Below are positions 34,307 through 44,590 of a DNA stretch of 64,000 nt, piece by piece. This DNA is from Ephemerocybe angulata (taxonomy: Eukaryota; Basidiomycota; Agaricomycetes; Agaricales; Psathyrellaceae), in the NCBI GenBank assembly GCA_013368325.1, contig JAACJK010000115.1, forward strand, positions 124,001-188,000, written 5' to 3'. The position numbers and the translations under genes were made by a program. The notes under the pieces were generated by a model. That model saw nothing but the letters and a program-made list of their open reading frames with translations, made no database searches and was not told the origin of the DNA. The first letter of the stretch is position 1. Every line of letters begins with the position of its first letter.

Positions 34307-36280
34307 ATGTCAACGCTCCCGCACGCCGAGGTCGAACTTTCAGATGCCTTGGAGGCTCTGGCCATCATCGCCCCCAAGCAGCGGAGCCGGATCCAGGGTG
34401 ACGATGTTCCAGTCGATATCTGGCTGGATATACTTCACCGTCTTCACTACAAGGACGTTGTATCGATGGCCCTTGTATGTCCATCTGAGCTCACTTAAGA
34501 GTTATATCTCACTGTTTCTACCTAGGTCTGCAAAGCGCTACATGCCATTATCAGCGAAAAGCAGGTGTGGATTGAGTACCTCCGGGGAATGTGCGAGCGA
34601 CATGCCCTTTTTTATCCTTCCTACCCCGTCGACTCTATGAACGTCCAGGAGCTCCAACAAGCCATTCTAGGGCCGGAGCGCTTCAACGACACACTCAGAG
34701 GTCCGGGTAGTCCTGTCTACACAGATAGCTCTCCGATCCTGAGCCCCGCCGCGATAACTAGTTTCCCCAATCACGATGCGTGTCAGGGCGTGCACGAGTC
34801 AATCGGGTTGTTTCTCGTGCCGGGTGGTCGCTTCCTAGTGAGCTCTAATCCTGACAGTCTTGCACTTTGGGATATCGGTGCTGTTGGACAGAAACGAGTC
34901 GACGGTCCCATCCTGCTCGCAAAATACGAGCACCCGGCGCACGGACCCGGATCGACCAAGGAGGATGAAAATACGCTTCTGGATCTCGCAGTGACACCAT
35001 TTGGAGAGAGGAAACTCAGAATTGCAATTGCAATGTACCATCCCGAGCAGCTAGTGACGTACGTGATTCCAATTTCCTCTCGACTTACTCTAAACCTGCG
35101 ACACTATCAGAATTACCGCCCTTGAAATCGGATTTCCTTGCGATCCTGGAAGCTTTTTCCGTCCATTGGCAACCCTCCGCATCAGCGTACCCCCCGAGAT
35201 CATCGAAGAATACGGTGTCGCTGTGCTCTGCCATAATCTGCTCATCAGCGGCGACACAGTCCATGTGCAGCTGGTGGTCAATCAACCAGAGACCGAGACC
35301 GTTATCTGGAACTTTGAAGATGAGATTTGTGGCCTCAGGGATACGCGTAGCGATATACCACAGACGGACTATTGGCTCATGCGCGCCCTCAGGACCGAGT
35401 TACCGGTACGCTGCTGTGTTCTTCTAAAGCCTCAGAATCTAAACCTCCACAGGTAATATACAGGTTGTATGCATCCTATACCCCACGGTACGGCCCGAAG
35501 GCACCTGTCATAGCCCATTCAACACCGGCGCGAACCTGGGGTGATACGACATTCTCAACGTCGTCGGACGAGCCCATCTCCATTCCCGGGGATTACGCTC
35601 GCCTCGAGTCCTCCGAGAAGGTCATGTACTCGCCCATCCCAGCAGGTGATCAAACAGCACGACAGACTTTCTACGAGACAGCAGTTCCCTCAGGGTGGTA
35701 CCAGTCGATCCCCTCCCTCCCTCTGTATTTCAACCTGATGGAACTTCGTCGCCACACCGCGGACCCTGAAGAACTCGGTATTTTCAGCTCCACACACCAT
35801 ACGTATCACATAAGCGAGGAGTGGGCGAAGACCCAAAGCGTACAATCTTTCCTCGTTGATTTTGAACCCTATGTTCGCCTCCCTGTGTGGCTGCGTTATT
35901 GCCAGGAGCCTCTGAGCATTGCACCTCAGGAGCCCGGGGTATTGTGGGGCTACTCTGGACCTACCACTCCAGCACGTATGTCCGGGGATCCGTTTGTGGT
36001 TGTCATCAGGCATATGGAGAGGACGCTGGATCCAATTTGGGCGCTTGTTTCTCAGCCTGAGGCGCCTATCACCAACCCGCCGGTTGAAGGTGAGGAGACG
36101 CAAGTTGCGCCGCCAGAAGAAGATGATATTGCGACTATTACGGTTCTACATCGCGACAAGAACGAGCCTGACGGCGGTTTGAAATCTGCGATGATATGTC
36201 TCGCGACTGGTAGGACGGTATTCGCCACGCGGGACGACGTCTTATGCATTCATGACTATCTTCCCCCTTCATCTGCGTGA
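34307..36280 (+). CDS. F-box domain protein
   Basis: 607 aa, four exons: 34307-34474, 34526-35058, 35111-35405 and 35453-36280. Introns are 47-52 bp. The F-box spans about residues 30-70 (DDVPVDIWLDILHRLHYKDV, then MALV and CKALHAIISEKQVWIEYLRG across intron 1), the surface that binds Skp1 in SCF ubiquitin ligases. The remainder resembles the propeller-like substrate region of Agaricomycete F-box proteins: LFLVPGGRFLVSSNPDSLAL, WDIGAVG, VIWNFEDEICGLRD, and ATGRTVFATRDDVLCIHDYL at the end. The gene at 62169-63979 has the same architecture and gene-specific substitutions. Its substrate is unknown. Confidence 0.87.
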
Positions 36281-36477
36281 TATGTTTCTTACCTAACCTC
36301 TATGACTTCTTCGCTTGCTCAGTTATCTCCTCATCATTCAAACACAAAATGTAGTACCAGTTCCTATCTTTGTAAGACTTGGCCGCCCACTATGTATACT
36401 ATACGTTTGCTGTATTACTAGCTCCCTCAATTATAAGATATTAAGCGTAATGAAGGGCTCCGTTTAACAAAGAGGGA

Positions 36478-37679
36478 CTACTCCTTTACCCTAGTCGCCT
36501 CTTCCGTGTGTTCCCAGACCTTCTTAGCAACCTCCTCATCCCCGCCCCAATGAACGCCTTCAAGCACCTGGCCCCCGCTCCCAATCCTCCGGGCCCCAGG
36601 AGTACTGTTACTCAACAGTCCATGCCACATATATTCAGCACAGTCCTCCTTAGGAGTAATGAAGGGCCGAAGAACTGGCATCAAGACTCGGAGGGAGCGC
36701 ATCCACGGTGTGCGCGCTGCACTGAAGATTGGGGTGTCCACCGCGCCTGGGAAGGCATGGGTAAAGGTGATGTCTGGATTGCGGCCATGGAACGCCTATT
36801 CATGGAGTATGAATGTCTGTATGGGCGGACACACATGATGTGCAGGTAGGAGCTATTACATACCTCAATCATATAGTCATTATACGACACACCCTGGCCC
36901 TCTGCCCGACGCAAAGTATAACTCTTCTTTAACCCAAGGTCGTCCAAGTCAACCTTGGTCCCTCTTCCGGGAGCTAAAACGCTGAGCACCCTAGCCTCCT
37001 CTCCACCTTCCTTCGCTTTCTTAAGTCCACCTTCTAGCTCGCGGATGAACTTCCATCGGGAATAGTAATGCACGGCGAGCTTCCTGTCAATACCCTCGGG
37101 GGACTCGTCGCGACCACTGCCTGACATAAAGCCAGCCGATAAGACGAGAAAGTTGATCTTGGGATGTTTTGACAGGATAAGCTGAGAGGTAGCGTGAACA
37201 TTTGACATCAGTGTCGCGTCGCACTGTATGAACTCGTGCGTCCATTCCAGTTCCTCCGTTGCGTCGGTGGTAGGGGGTTTGGGGAACCGGTCGATAATTT
37301 CCTTCGCGGCGTTTTGGTTACGGCCAACGATAACAATATGAGCGCGTCCTCCCCTCCAGCGTGCAAACGCCTCCGCCATTCCTTGCCCAATCCCAGACGT
37401 TCCACCAACAAAGACGGCGACGGGCACACCGGCCATGCTGGAGACATGTTCAGCGTTTGATGCGTGAATGGATTCGAGGCGTGACTTTGTCATGGTTGAC
37501 TGGCGGTAAAGCAAGGCGATAGAAATGGGAAGGACTATTGCAGTGAGAATCCTGACGGGCTTAGAAGATAGAAGTGAAGGCATGCTGGCTTCTCTTCGCT
37601 GCAGTGCTTCAGCACTTATACCACTGTTGTGCCGTCGCCTTTCGAAGGGTGACGCGGTGACGCGGGCGGCCGGCATCAA
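36478..37679 (-). CDS. Short-chain dehydrogenase/reductase, membrane-anchored
   Basis: 377 aa from exons 36864-37679 and 36478-36795 with a 68-bp intron. A hydrophobic segment at about residues 43-58 (ILTAIVLPISIALLY) is a likely N-terminal anchor. The Rossmann nucleotide motif is VFVGGTSGIGQGMAEAFARW (about 90-109), and NFLVLSAGFMSG stands in place of the NAG motif. KLAVHYYSRWKFIRELEGG and RVLSVLAPGRG follow, and SYNDYMIE lies at the position of the catalytic Tyr helix. The usual YxxxK is not obvious there, as in other members of this fungal subgroup. The C-terminal exon gives TFTHAFPGAVDTP. Substrate unknown. ATGs at 37583 (MPSLLSSK) and later are alternative starts. The stop of the MYND gene B lies 120 bp upstream of this start. 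Confidence 0.87.
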
Positions 37680-37799
37680 CTTGAATGATCAGAGTACAGC
37701 GGCTAGTATTAGCCGCCGTTGAAAGCTATTTACGGAACGATAGTCCAGTTTACTCAACTACGTACTACTTACTTACAGTTCTACACCATTTGAGATTGT

Positions 37800-40097
37800 T
37801 TAATCACGGTTTATGTCTCCGTGGTAGTGTCTCAGCCCATCTCCGGTGATATGGGTACACCCAGACATGTGGCACTCAACCCATGGCCTTGTCGAACAGA
37901 AATGTTGTTAGTCGGTAATGAGCTTGGCAGATCAACAGGACTTACTTTAATACGAAGACACTCTCCATAATCCTGTATCTCGTCTCTTCCGGTGCTTCAG
38001 GGCTATATTTCAGTTTAGCGAAGACGTGCGTTGACCACTGCCAGTCATACACGAATATTCCCTCTGCGCACATGTACCTCTCTGGTTCAGCCCTAGCATC
38101 GCTGCTGTATTGTGCAACTCGCCGTTGAAATGCGCCTGGGCAATGCAAATGAACCTCCCCTTGGGGATGCGGGCCGAATTGGATGGGCGCGAACGAATCC
38201 ATGGAATCAACGTTGCCAAGCTCCCCGCGGAAGTCGACCATGATGTGGGTTGGTCGGACGACGTCGTCGTATTCGTCGGGGACATCTGGAGAGCTGGAAT
38301 TGATGATACACTCCAGGAATCTGAGCTGGTCCTGCCTTACACTCTGTGGGACATAAGAGTATGACGCGGCTCCTGCTACGATATATGTTAGTCATCTGGA
38401 GTATTTGCGTCGTAGTTAAAAGGTATACCTTCAGAACCCTTGGTGTGCGCGAGCAGTTTGCACTCATACGAGTGAAACCTGGCCCAATCTTCCGTCCTAC
38501 ATCGCTCGGAGCAATACGCGACACTCAGGCAGTCGCTACATTGCCGTAGCTTTCGAATGCTCTCTTCTCCCGTCGATGATTCTGTATGCTATGTCAAAGC
38601 AAATCAGCTTTGCGCCATTGCCAATTCTGATCGTGACTTACCTTATCGTTGGCACACAGGTTATATCGGACGCCGGCCTGGGAAGACACTTCGAAAGCCA
38701 ATCGAGCAAGGCCCAGACCCCTCTTGTACTGTTCAGCTATCGATGACCTCGAACCGACCTCTTGTATGTATGCCTCGAGCTTATCTTCCTTTTCGTTCAG
38801 ATCCCTGAGTACCGCTCGGTATACTTCAGAGTCTGACATATTGGCCAAGAACTGTCGGAGCGCTACTTCAGCGACATCCCCTTGGCGCGTCCCCTTCTTG
38901 ATCAAGCGCATGAAGCATTCGAACACAGTTGATACAGCGTTCGCTCTCACCAGTGCCCGTATCCGGTGATGGGAATGCGGCATAACGAGGGCCGGTTTAG
39001 GGGGGATTCGCTGGTGTCCAGTCAGCATGAGGATAGATGCGACTACGTTGTCACATGCGCTTGGTTGTCCAAGTTTCCCAGTGGATTCAGCTCCATCGGC
39101 GACCATCACGGATAGGGAATGCGCGGCATTGTAGCACATCGTGCGGCGAACTTTCTTGGAAATATCGGGGTCGAGACCGAGGTTGTACACGACCAGACAA
39201 AGAGTGGCGATGTCAGCCCCAGCTTGCGTAGCTATCCCGCGGCGACCTCGAATATTGCCGGAAACCATCCTCTTGGGCCTTTCACATAGCGCCTTGACCA
39301 CCTTTGCCCTCGTATCCGATCGCATGGCTTTGAACCGAGAAATGAGGAGGCCTGTTGTGCTTTCCCAGTTTAAGCATCGTCGAAGACTTTCGTTTATGAC
39401 GCATCCCGGCCGATATACTGCTTGGGGTATATACCAGTATAGTCCCGAGTCAGGGTCCTTCTGGTAAAGCACGAGGTAAAGATAATCGATGGTTTGCGGT
39501 TTATCCAGAAGCTCTTCCTGCAGATGGGACCACCCAGGATAGCAAATCATTGCAGCGAAAGCGCGGACCGATGTGAAGATCGCGAGGGGGTCGGAAGCGG
39601 TGGGTGTGTTGAGCATAAGGTAGAGTAGCCACTTCAAAACGTCGTTCCAGCAGTCAAGCAGCATGTTGAAATGGGAATCGATGAAAGCCTCTGCTCCGGA
39701 TATGTTCGTCCCCCGTAGGCGTGCAAATGCATTCAGGACGAGCTCAGCTTGGTAAAGTGCTGCCCTAGTGTCATTCGCGACCGTGACTGCACTTGTCTCG
39801 GAGTCTTGGAGCATTTTGCACGTTGGGATACTGGTTCTGAGCGTATCGAGGATTACCCTCCACGGTTCCAAGTTGCGTTCAGGCCAGACGTGGAGCCAGT
39901 ACGCCGGGACGTATTCTGCCTCTTTCCTCATTGCCTGAGTTATGAAAAGGCGGGTCGTTAGAATTCGTTCTTCTGGATAACTCGATGGAATTGGAGCTTA
40001 CCCGGTTCGTTGGCAAGGATTGAGTGGCGAGGTAATGGAAGTTTTTCCGCACCGTCCAAGTGCCACGTGTGGGTGGTTGATGCGTGGTGGTGGACAT
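37800..40097 (-). CDS. MYND-type zinc-finger protein B (paralog of A)
   Basis: 688 aa, five exons: 40002-40097, 38642-39934, 38429-38588, 37946-38375 and 37800-37887. Intron positions and phases match paralog A one for one. It shares long blocks such as YWLHVWPERNLEPW, LLYLMLNTPTASDPLAIFTS, DLDPDISKKVRRT-like stretches, and the finger CANDKH ... RQCSDCLSVAYCSERC ... HSYEC. As in A, the first ligand pair reads C-x4-H, made only after splicing. Differences include an extra 10 or so residues after the finger (VPDEYDDVVRPTHIM) and a different C-terminal exon. Both copies are open, so both may be expressed. The inverted arrangement relative to A suggests segmental duplication. Confidence 0.87.
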
Positions 40098-42131
40098 TTT
40101 GAATCGAATGCGATTGGTGAAGCGTTTGATTCTATCGTTTCAGCGGGGTCTGACTGGAGAAGCGGGATGGAGAGAAATGGTGATGGTGGTTGGGCGTTAG
40201 GTTTGTACTGTTGATCAAAATCTCGATTGCCACCATCGGTGTTTACACGTGTATCAACTCAGTGGGTTTGTCCAATCCCCATGGCAAAGCATGGAGGCAA
40301 CAGGAACGTCACGGTTGCGAAGCGCACACGAAAGCTATCAAAGCACATCTGCTTAGGATCTTTGATGTGCCTACCATAAATGAAGAAGCTGGTGTACCGG
40401 ATTAGGGGCGGTGACGATCACTGAGTCATATTAGGCGCCCAACGCGTGGGACTATTAAGCGGCCTTATTCGCTGTGTTTTACTGGCGTTTTACAGAGGGC
40501 TCCGTACCACAGCCTTGGGCCGCCAAATGGGTGAATCTCCCAATGGGTTAAGACCCGAATGGGACCACCAGGAGGTATGTGATGATGGCAACCGAACAAG
40601 GGCCCACAAGCGCCCACAAACTAAGGTCCTCGGCATTGCTAGAGTTTGGAGCCACTGGCACAGGCTTTGCTCCTGGGCTACTCCGTCAAATCCTGTTTCA
40701 ACTTCCGAGCCTGCAGTTACCCTGATAGTAGCTCTAGATAGTGCAATATGATCATATCAGGACCCGCGCCCACTCGGGATTGACGCATTGTGCAGCGCCG
40801 CGCGTTTGGCGCGCGTTGCAACTTGAATGCAGGCACGAGATGATACTCTATACTCTAAGGTAGATATCGACTAGGTTGGCAATGGTACATCCGTCTTATG
40901 ATAATGCTCCGAGTAGTTGTGAATTGATGAATGATCATGGCTGCAGTGCTGTGGAATTTGGTCTCCCATCGCTAAGTTTGGATGCCGGACGGTCGATGTC
41001 GTTATATGGCATATCAGTATATGCCCGCTATCCGTACCATGTCCAGACCTTCTGGTAGCCTAGGCCAATCAATGCTCAACCAGGGGACCACAGTTCTGGC
41101 ATGTAATCACAATGTAATCATATTTGGCAATACCCCACAAATACATAGCCCAGGGCCCCAGGACTTGAAGCCTGACAATTTCTGCGCACAGGAGGCATGC
41201 ATCCAGGTGTTATTTTAGCCGACTGATGCAACCCTCGCAGTTCCATGACAGCCGCCGGATAACCGCTTGCAATACCTATTCGCTTGATGGCCAATTCGGT
41301 CGAAGTTAACCGCTCAACTCATTAGTGTACGGTATGATGAGCTGGACCGGTTTGCTGTAAAACAGCTCGTTTTACAGTAAAACAGCGTAAAACGCTCGAG
41401 AATAAGTACTTACGAGCTTATTCCACTTATTTCCCATATTCAAGCAAGGTAGGACGCGTGCAGCGTGTTTGACGCGCATCACTGAAATAGGCGCCGAGCA
41501 CTGCTGCATGCAAGTTGCATGTTACAGTGTGCTCCCTTGCTTCATGTGTGGTGGACCTTTTGATACATTTCTGGAGGATTGTAGAGGTCGAGCTTTAATA
41601 CCCAATGCTACTGTTTGGGCACTGAATTCTGATTGCCCGTACAAAGTTTACTAAAGTTCAAACTACAGAGAGGGAATACTGTTATTTTGGAGCTTAGATG
41701 AATGGTATGTCTACACCAGCTGTACTGACCACCGTGCTGCCTTCGTGAATGGATTACATTGGTGGGCATTTACCTGCACCGTCACTAAGGCAGGTGTCCG
41801 AGCCCGAGGCTCGAGCCCGTGCCAAGTTGGGAGTCCGCCTGCCATCACCAATTGGATGACACATCCTTGGCCCGCTTCCTCCACTAGCCTTGCCAACACA
41901 AACGACCCTGACTGAATTACTATGGTGCTATTCGTCTCTTTTCATGGCTCATGTTCCGATTCCCGAAATCAGTTCCAGTTCCAAGTTAGAGGTATCGTTG
42001 TGCAAATCCCGCATGCCGAGTCCCAATAGGCTGGGTCTCACATTACAGCAGTTCCGCTCGTCTACTCGATTACAACATCGGTTTCTGGTGCCTGCCTCTA
42101 AGCTCTTGATTCTTTCGACCACTATTCTGCT
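40098..42131. other. 2-kb intergenic region left of the Crypton
   Basis: The left end duplicates the promoter of MYND gene A in inverted form (to about 40390). Beyond that there are repeated GTTTTAC/GTAAAAC motifs (40474-40493 and 41355-41394) and a possible Pol III A/B-box pair on the minus strand at about 41785-41862. No coding gene is supported. Confidence 0.55.
41355..41394 (+). promoter_or_regulatory. Candidate tyrosine-recombinase site (palindromic GTAAAAC arms)
   Basis: Perfect 9-bp inverted arms CTGTAAAAC and GTTTTACAG are separated by five bases (AGCTC), followed by two more GTAAAAC units. Arm-spacer-arm geometry is what tyrosine recombinases bind. Assignment as a Crypton site is inference. 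Confidence 0.35.
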
Positions 42132-44457
42132 ATGGCTCGCACAAAAAAGACCAGACTACACCCCCGCCTAACATCACCAATTCCACGGACCTCACTGCAC
42201 AAGCCTCCGGGACCGTTGGCGTGCTTGCCGCTGCTTGCGAGGAAAATGTTAGCAAATTCGGCCTTTCAAGGCAACCACGAAGTCGTATGGCGGCTACACA
42301 GGCGGTGCACGTCTGTTTCTGCACGACCTCATTGAAGAACGCATCAAAATGAAGACGAAAGACCACATCCCAAATGACGAGCTTGCGCGTGCACTTGATA
42401 CAGTGCCAAATCGCTGGTCTTACTACGTTCTCCAGCTGTACATTGGCCACAAGTGCTGCACGGGGGAGAAGAGGTGCGGGAAATCAACTGCAGACTCTAC
42501 ATATAGCGCTTGGGTAAAGGAGTGGAGCAAATCGTGAGTTTTAAGTACTCCAGAAGGTCATCAACTAACAGAAGGGCATCAGGGGATATGGAGGAGACTA
42601 TCACTGTGATCCCGAGACTGGAAAAGTGACGGGCTGCCCAGCAAAGGCATACGAAGTCAAGCAATTGATCAAGTCTATTAAGGCCCGGGCAGCAAAGCGA
42701 GGCGAGGCCACCGAACGTCATCATGCTGAAGCAATCACAGTCGAAGACATGCAGAAGACAATGCGTTGGTCCGAGAGCACTTGCCCCGATTCTATGCTCG
42801 AGAATCCTCCCCTTGCAAGTCACGAAGCTTTGGCAGTGTTGGATAAGCATGGCCTCTATCGAGCTTTTGCCACGACGGCATTTACAATGTTTACAAGGTC
42901 AGTTCATTTCTATATATCTAAATAAGTAATTGACATCTAGATTCTGTCACAGGAACTTCGAGACGTGCAACATGCGGTATGGCGATCTCGACTTCGGTGG
43001 CCAGGGCCCTGCCCCTCAATATCGACCATACATTGGCGTGGAGCTTTCTGAAAGAAAGGGTTGGCAGAAAGCGGCTGGAAATGACGGGGTGATTGGTGCG
43101 TCTTACAGTTTGAATCTATTAATTCATAGGCTCAGCTAACCACGGTCCACAATATAGACCAGACCTACGAAATATACGCGCAGCCTGATCACCGCGAAAT
43201 CGACATGTTCACGCACCTACCACGGTGGCTTGGATATCTTAGCCTCCGCCTAGGACGCCCCCTTGTGCCGAACGATTACATCTTCCCCTACATTGCACCA
43301 AACGGTGTAGTCCACCCAAACACGCCAGTCTCCTACGATACAATTCAGAACTTACTTCAAGAATTCGTTTCTGGGGCAGGCCTGAATAAGGTCTTGACTA
43401 CCCATTGCTTTCGTCGTGGAGGAGCGCAATACCGGTTTATGTACGCGCCCGTCGAAGAGCGATGGTCGCTCAATGCAATTCAGTGGTGGGGTGGATGGGC
43501 CGTAGGTGAAGGGGTATGTGTAGCACCATGTTTTATGTCTTTGCGACTCCCTGCTCAGTACTAAATTTATTGTAACCTAGGTCGACGTTCTCTTGAAATA
43601 CCTCGTGAACTCCCTACACAGTGTTGAAAATACGTATCGAAGTGCGCTTGACCCGGATCGGCGGCCACTCGCAAATAGCTGCTCTGTGTTGGGGAGTAAC
43701 AAACCTTGCGAACCAGTATCCAAAGAGGATATATTAGATCTGAAGGCGTGCTTGGCAAAGAAAATGGAGACGCTCAGCCTCGCCGTTTCTCAGAACGTCA
43801 CAGTCGCACAACGCACCTTTTCTTTCAGTCAGACACTTCCTGGAGCCGCCGCCATGAGTCCCATAATAAATCCAACCCTTCCTCACACTCCCTATCATCC
43901 GGCTGCGTCTACTGTACCTACCTCCTGCACCCCTCCAGATAACGTGCCATGCTTTAACAGCATGTCAGAACTGGCACGACCGGTGTATGCACGTCAGGCT
44001 CGCACACGGCCTCCACCTATCCCTGGTGTCTTCATTCCGAACCTCCCTGCTGGATCTGGTGCATGGAAGGAGGCTGTGCGGCAATGGGAAGAGGGGGACG
44101 TAGATCTCGTTCCACTTCGTGACTGGCCACCTGCCTGGTACACTGGGGACATGAGAACTACATTTGGAGCGAAGCGCGGCGACCGTAAGACAGTCGCCGA
44201 GGAATATGAAAGGTAAAGTCCCTGTGTACCTCCAATCGAGAATCCACGCTAACGAATTTCCTATCCATAGGCTCAAGAGGGATGATAATGCATTCCTCTG
44301 CCTCTATCCTGAGTCGCAGAAGGGTTTCCGCGCCCTACTCACGGCCATTCAAACGCGCTCGCCCACCCACGCTGGACGTCGCCGAATTAGTAAACGCGGG
44401 CGCCCAGACGAGCGTGACTCTCGCGCAAGTAGCAGCGTCCCAGGAGAGCAGCTGTAA
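42132..44457 (+). pseudogene. Crypton-type tyrosine recombinase, degenerate N-terminus
   Basis: Tyrosine recombinase of a Crypton DNA transposon. The 3' part is clean: exons 42572-42897, 42953-43095, 43158-43513, 43581-44212 and 44271-44457 join in frame. They contain FTMFTRNFETCNMRYGDLDF (first catalytic Arg region), YIFPYIAPNGV, TTHCFRRGGAQYRFM (HxxR box), WSLNAIQWWGGWA and LLKYLVNSLHSVENTY with the likely nucleophile Tyr. The C-terminal region (PNLPAGSGAWKEAVRQWEEG ... PPAWYTGDMRTTFG) resembles the GCR1_C-like DNA-binding end of Cryptons. The 5' part looks damaged: from ATG 42132 a frame change is needed at the A6 run (42142-42147) to reach NITNSTDLTAQASGTVGVLA, and another near 42283 to enter KSYGGYTGGARLFLHDLI. 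The splice at 42513 or 42533 is also uncertain. It is therefore probably inactive, or the sequence has indel errors. Confidence 0.8.
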
Positions 44458-44531
44458 TACATCTTCATAGCTTAGCATAGATCGGATTTGAGATTTGAGA
44501 ATAGATTTAGATTTTTTCAATGCAAGACCAT

Positions 44532-44590
44532 GCTTGAAGCCAACAGACTGGGACCTCTGGGTTAGATCCCTATGTCTGTTCGCTTCAAGC
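44532..44590. repeat. 17-bp inverted repeat (hairpin) after the Crypton gene
   Basis: Left arm 44532-44548 (GCTTGAAGCCAACAGAC) and right arm 44574-44590 pair at 16 of 17 positions around a 25-nt loop, starting 75 bp after the recombinase stop codon. Confidence 0.8.
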
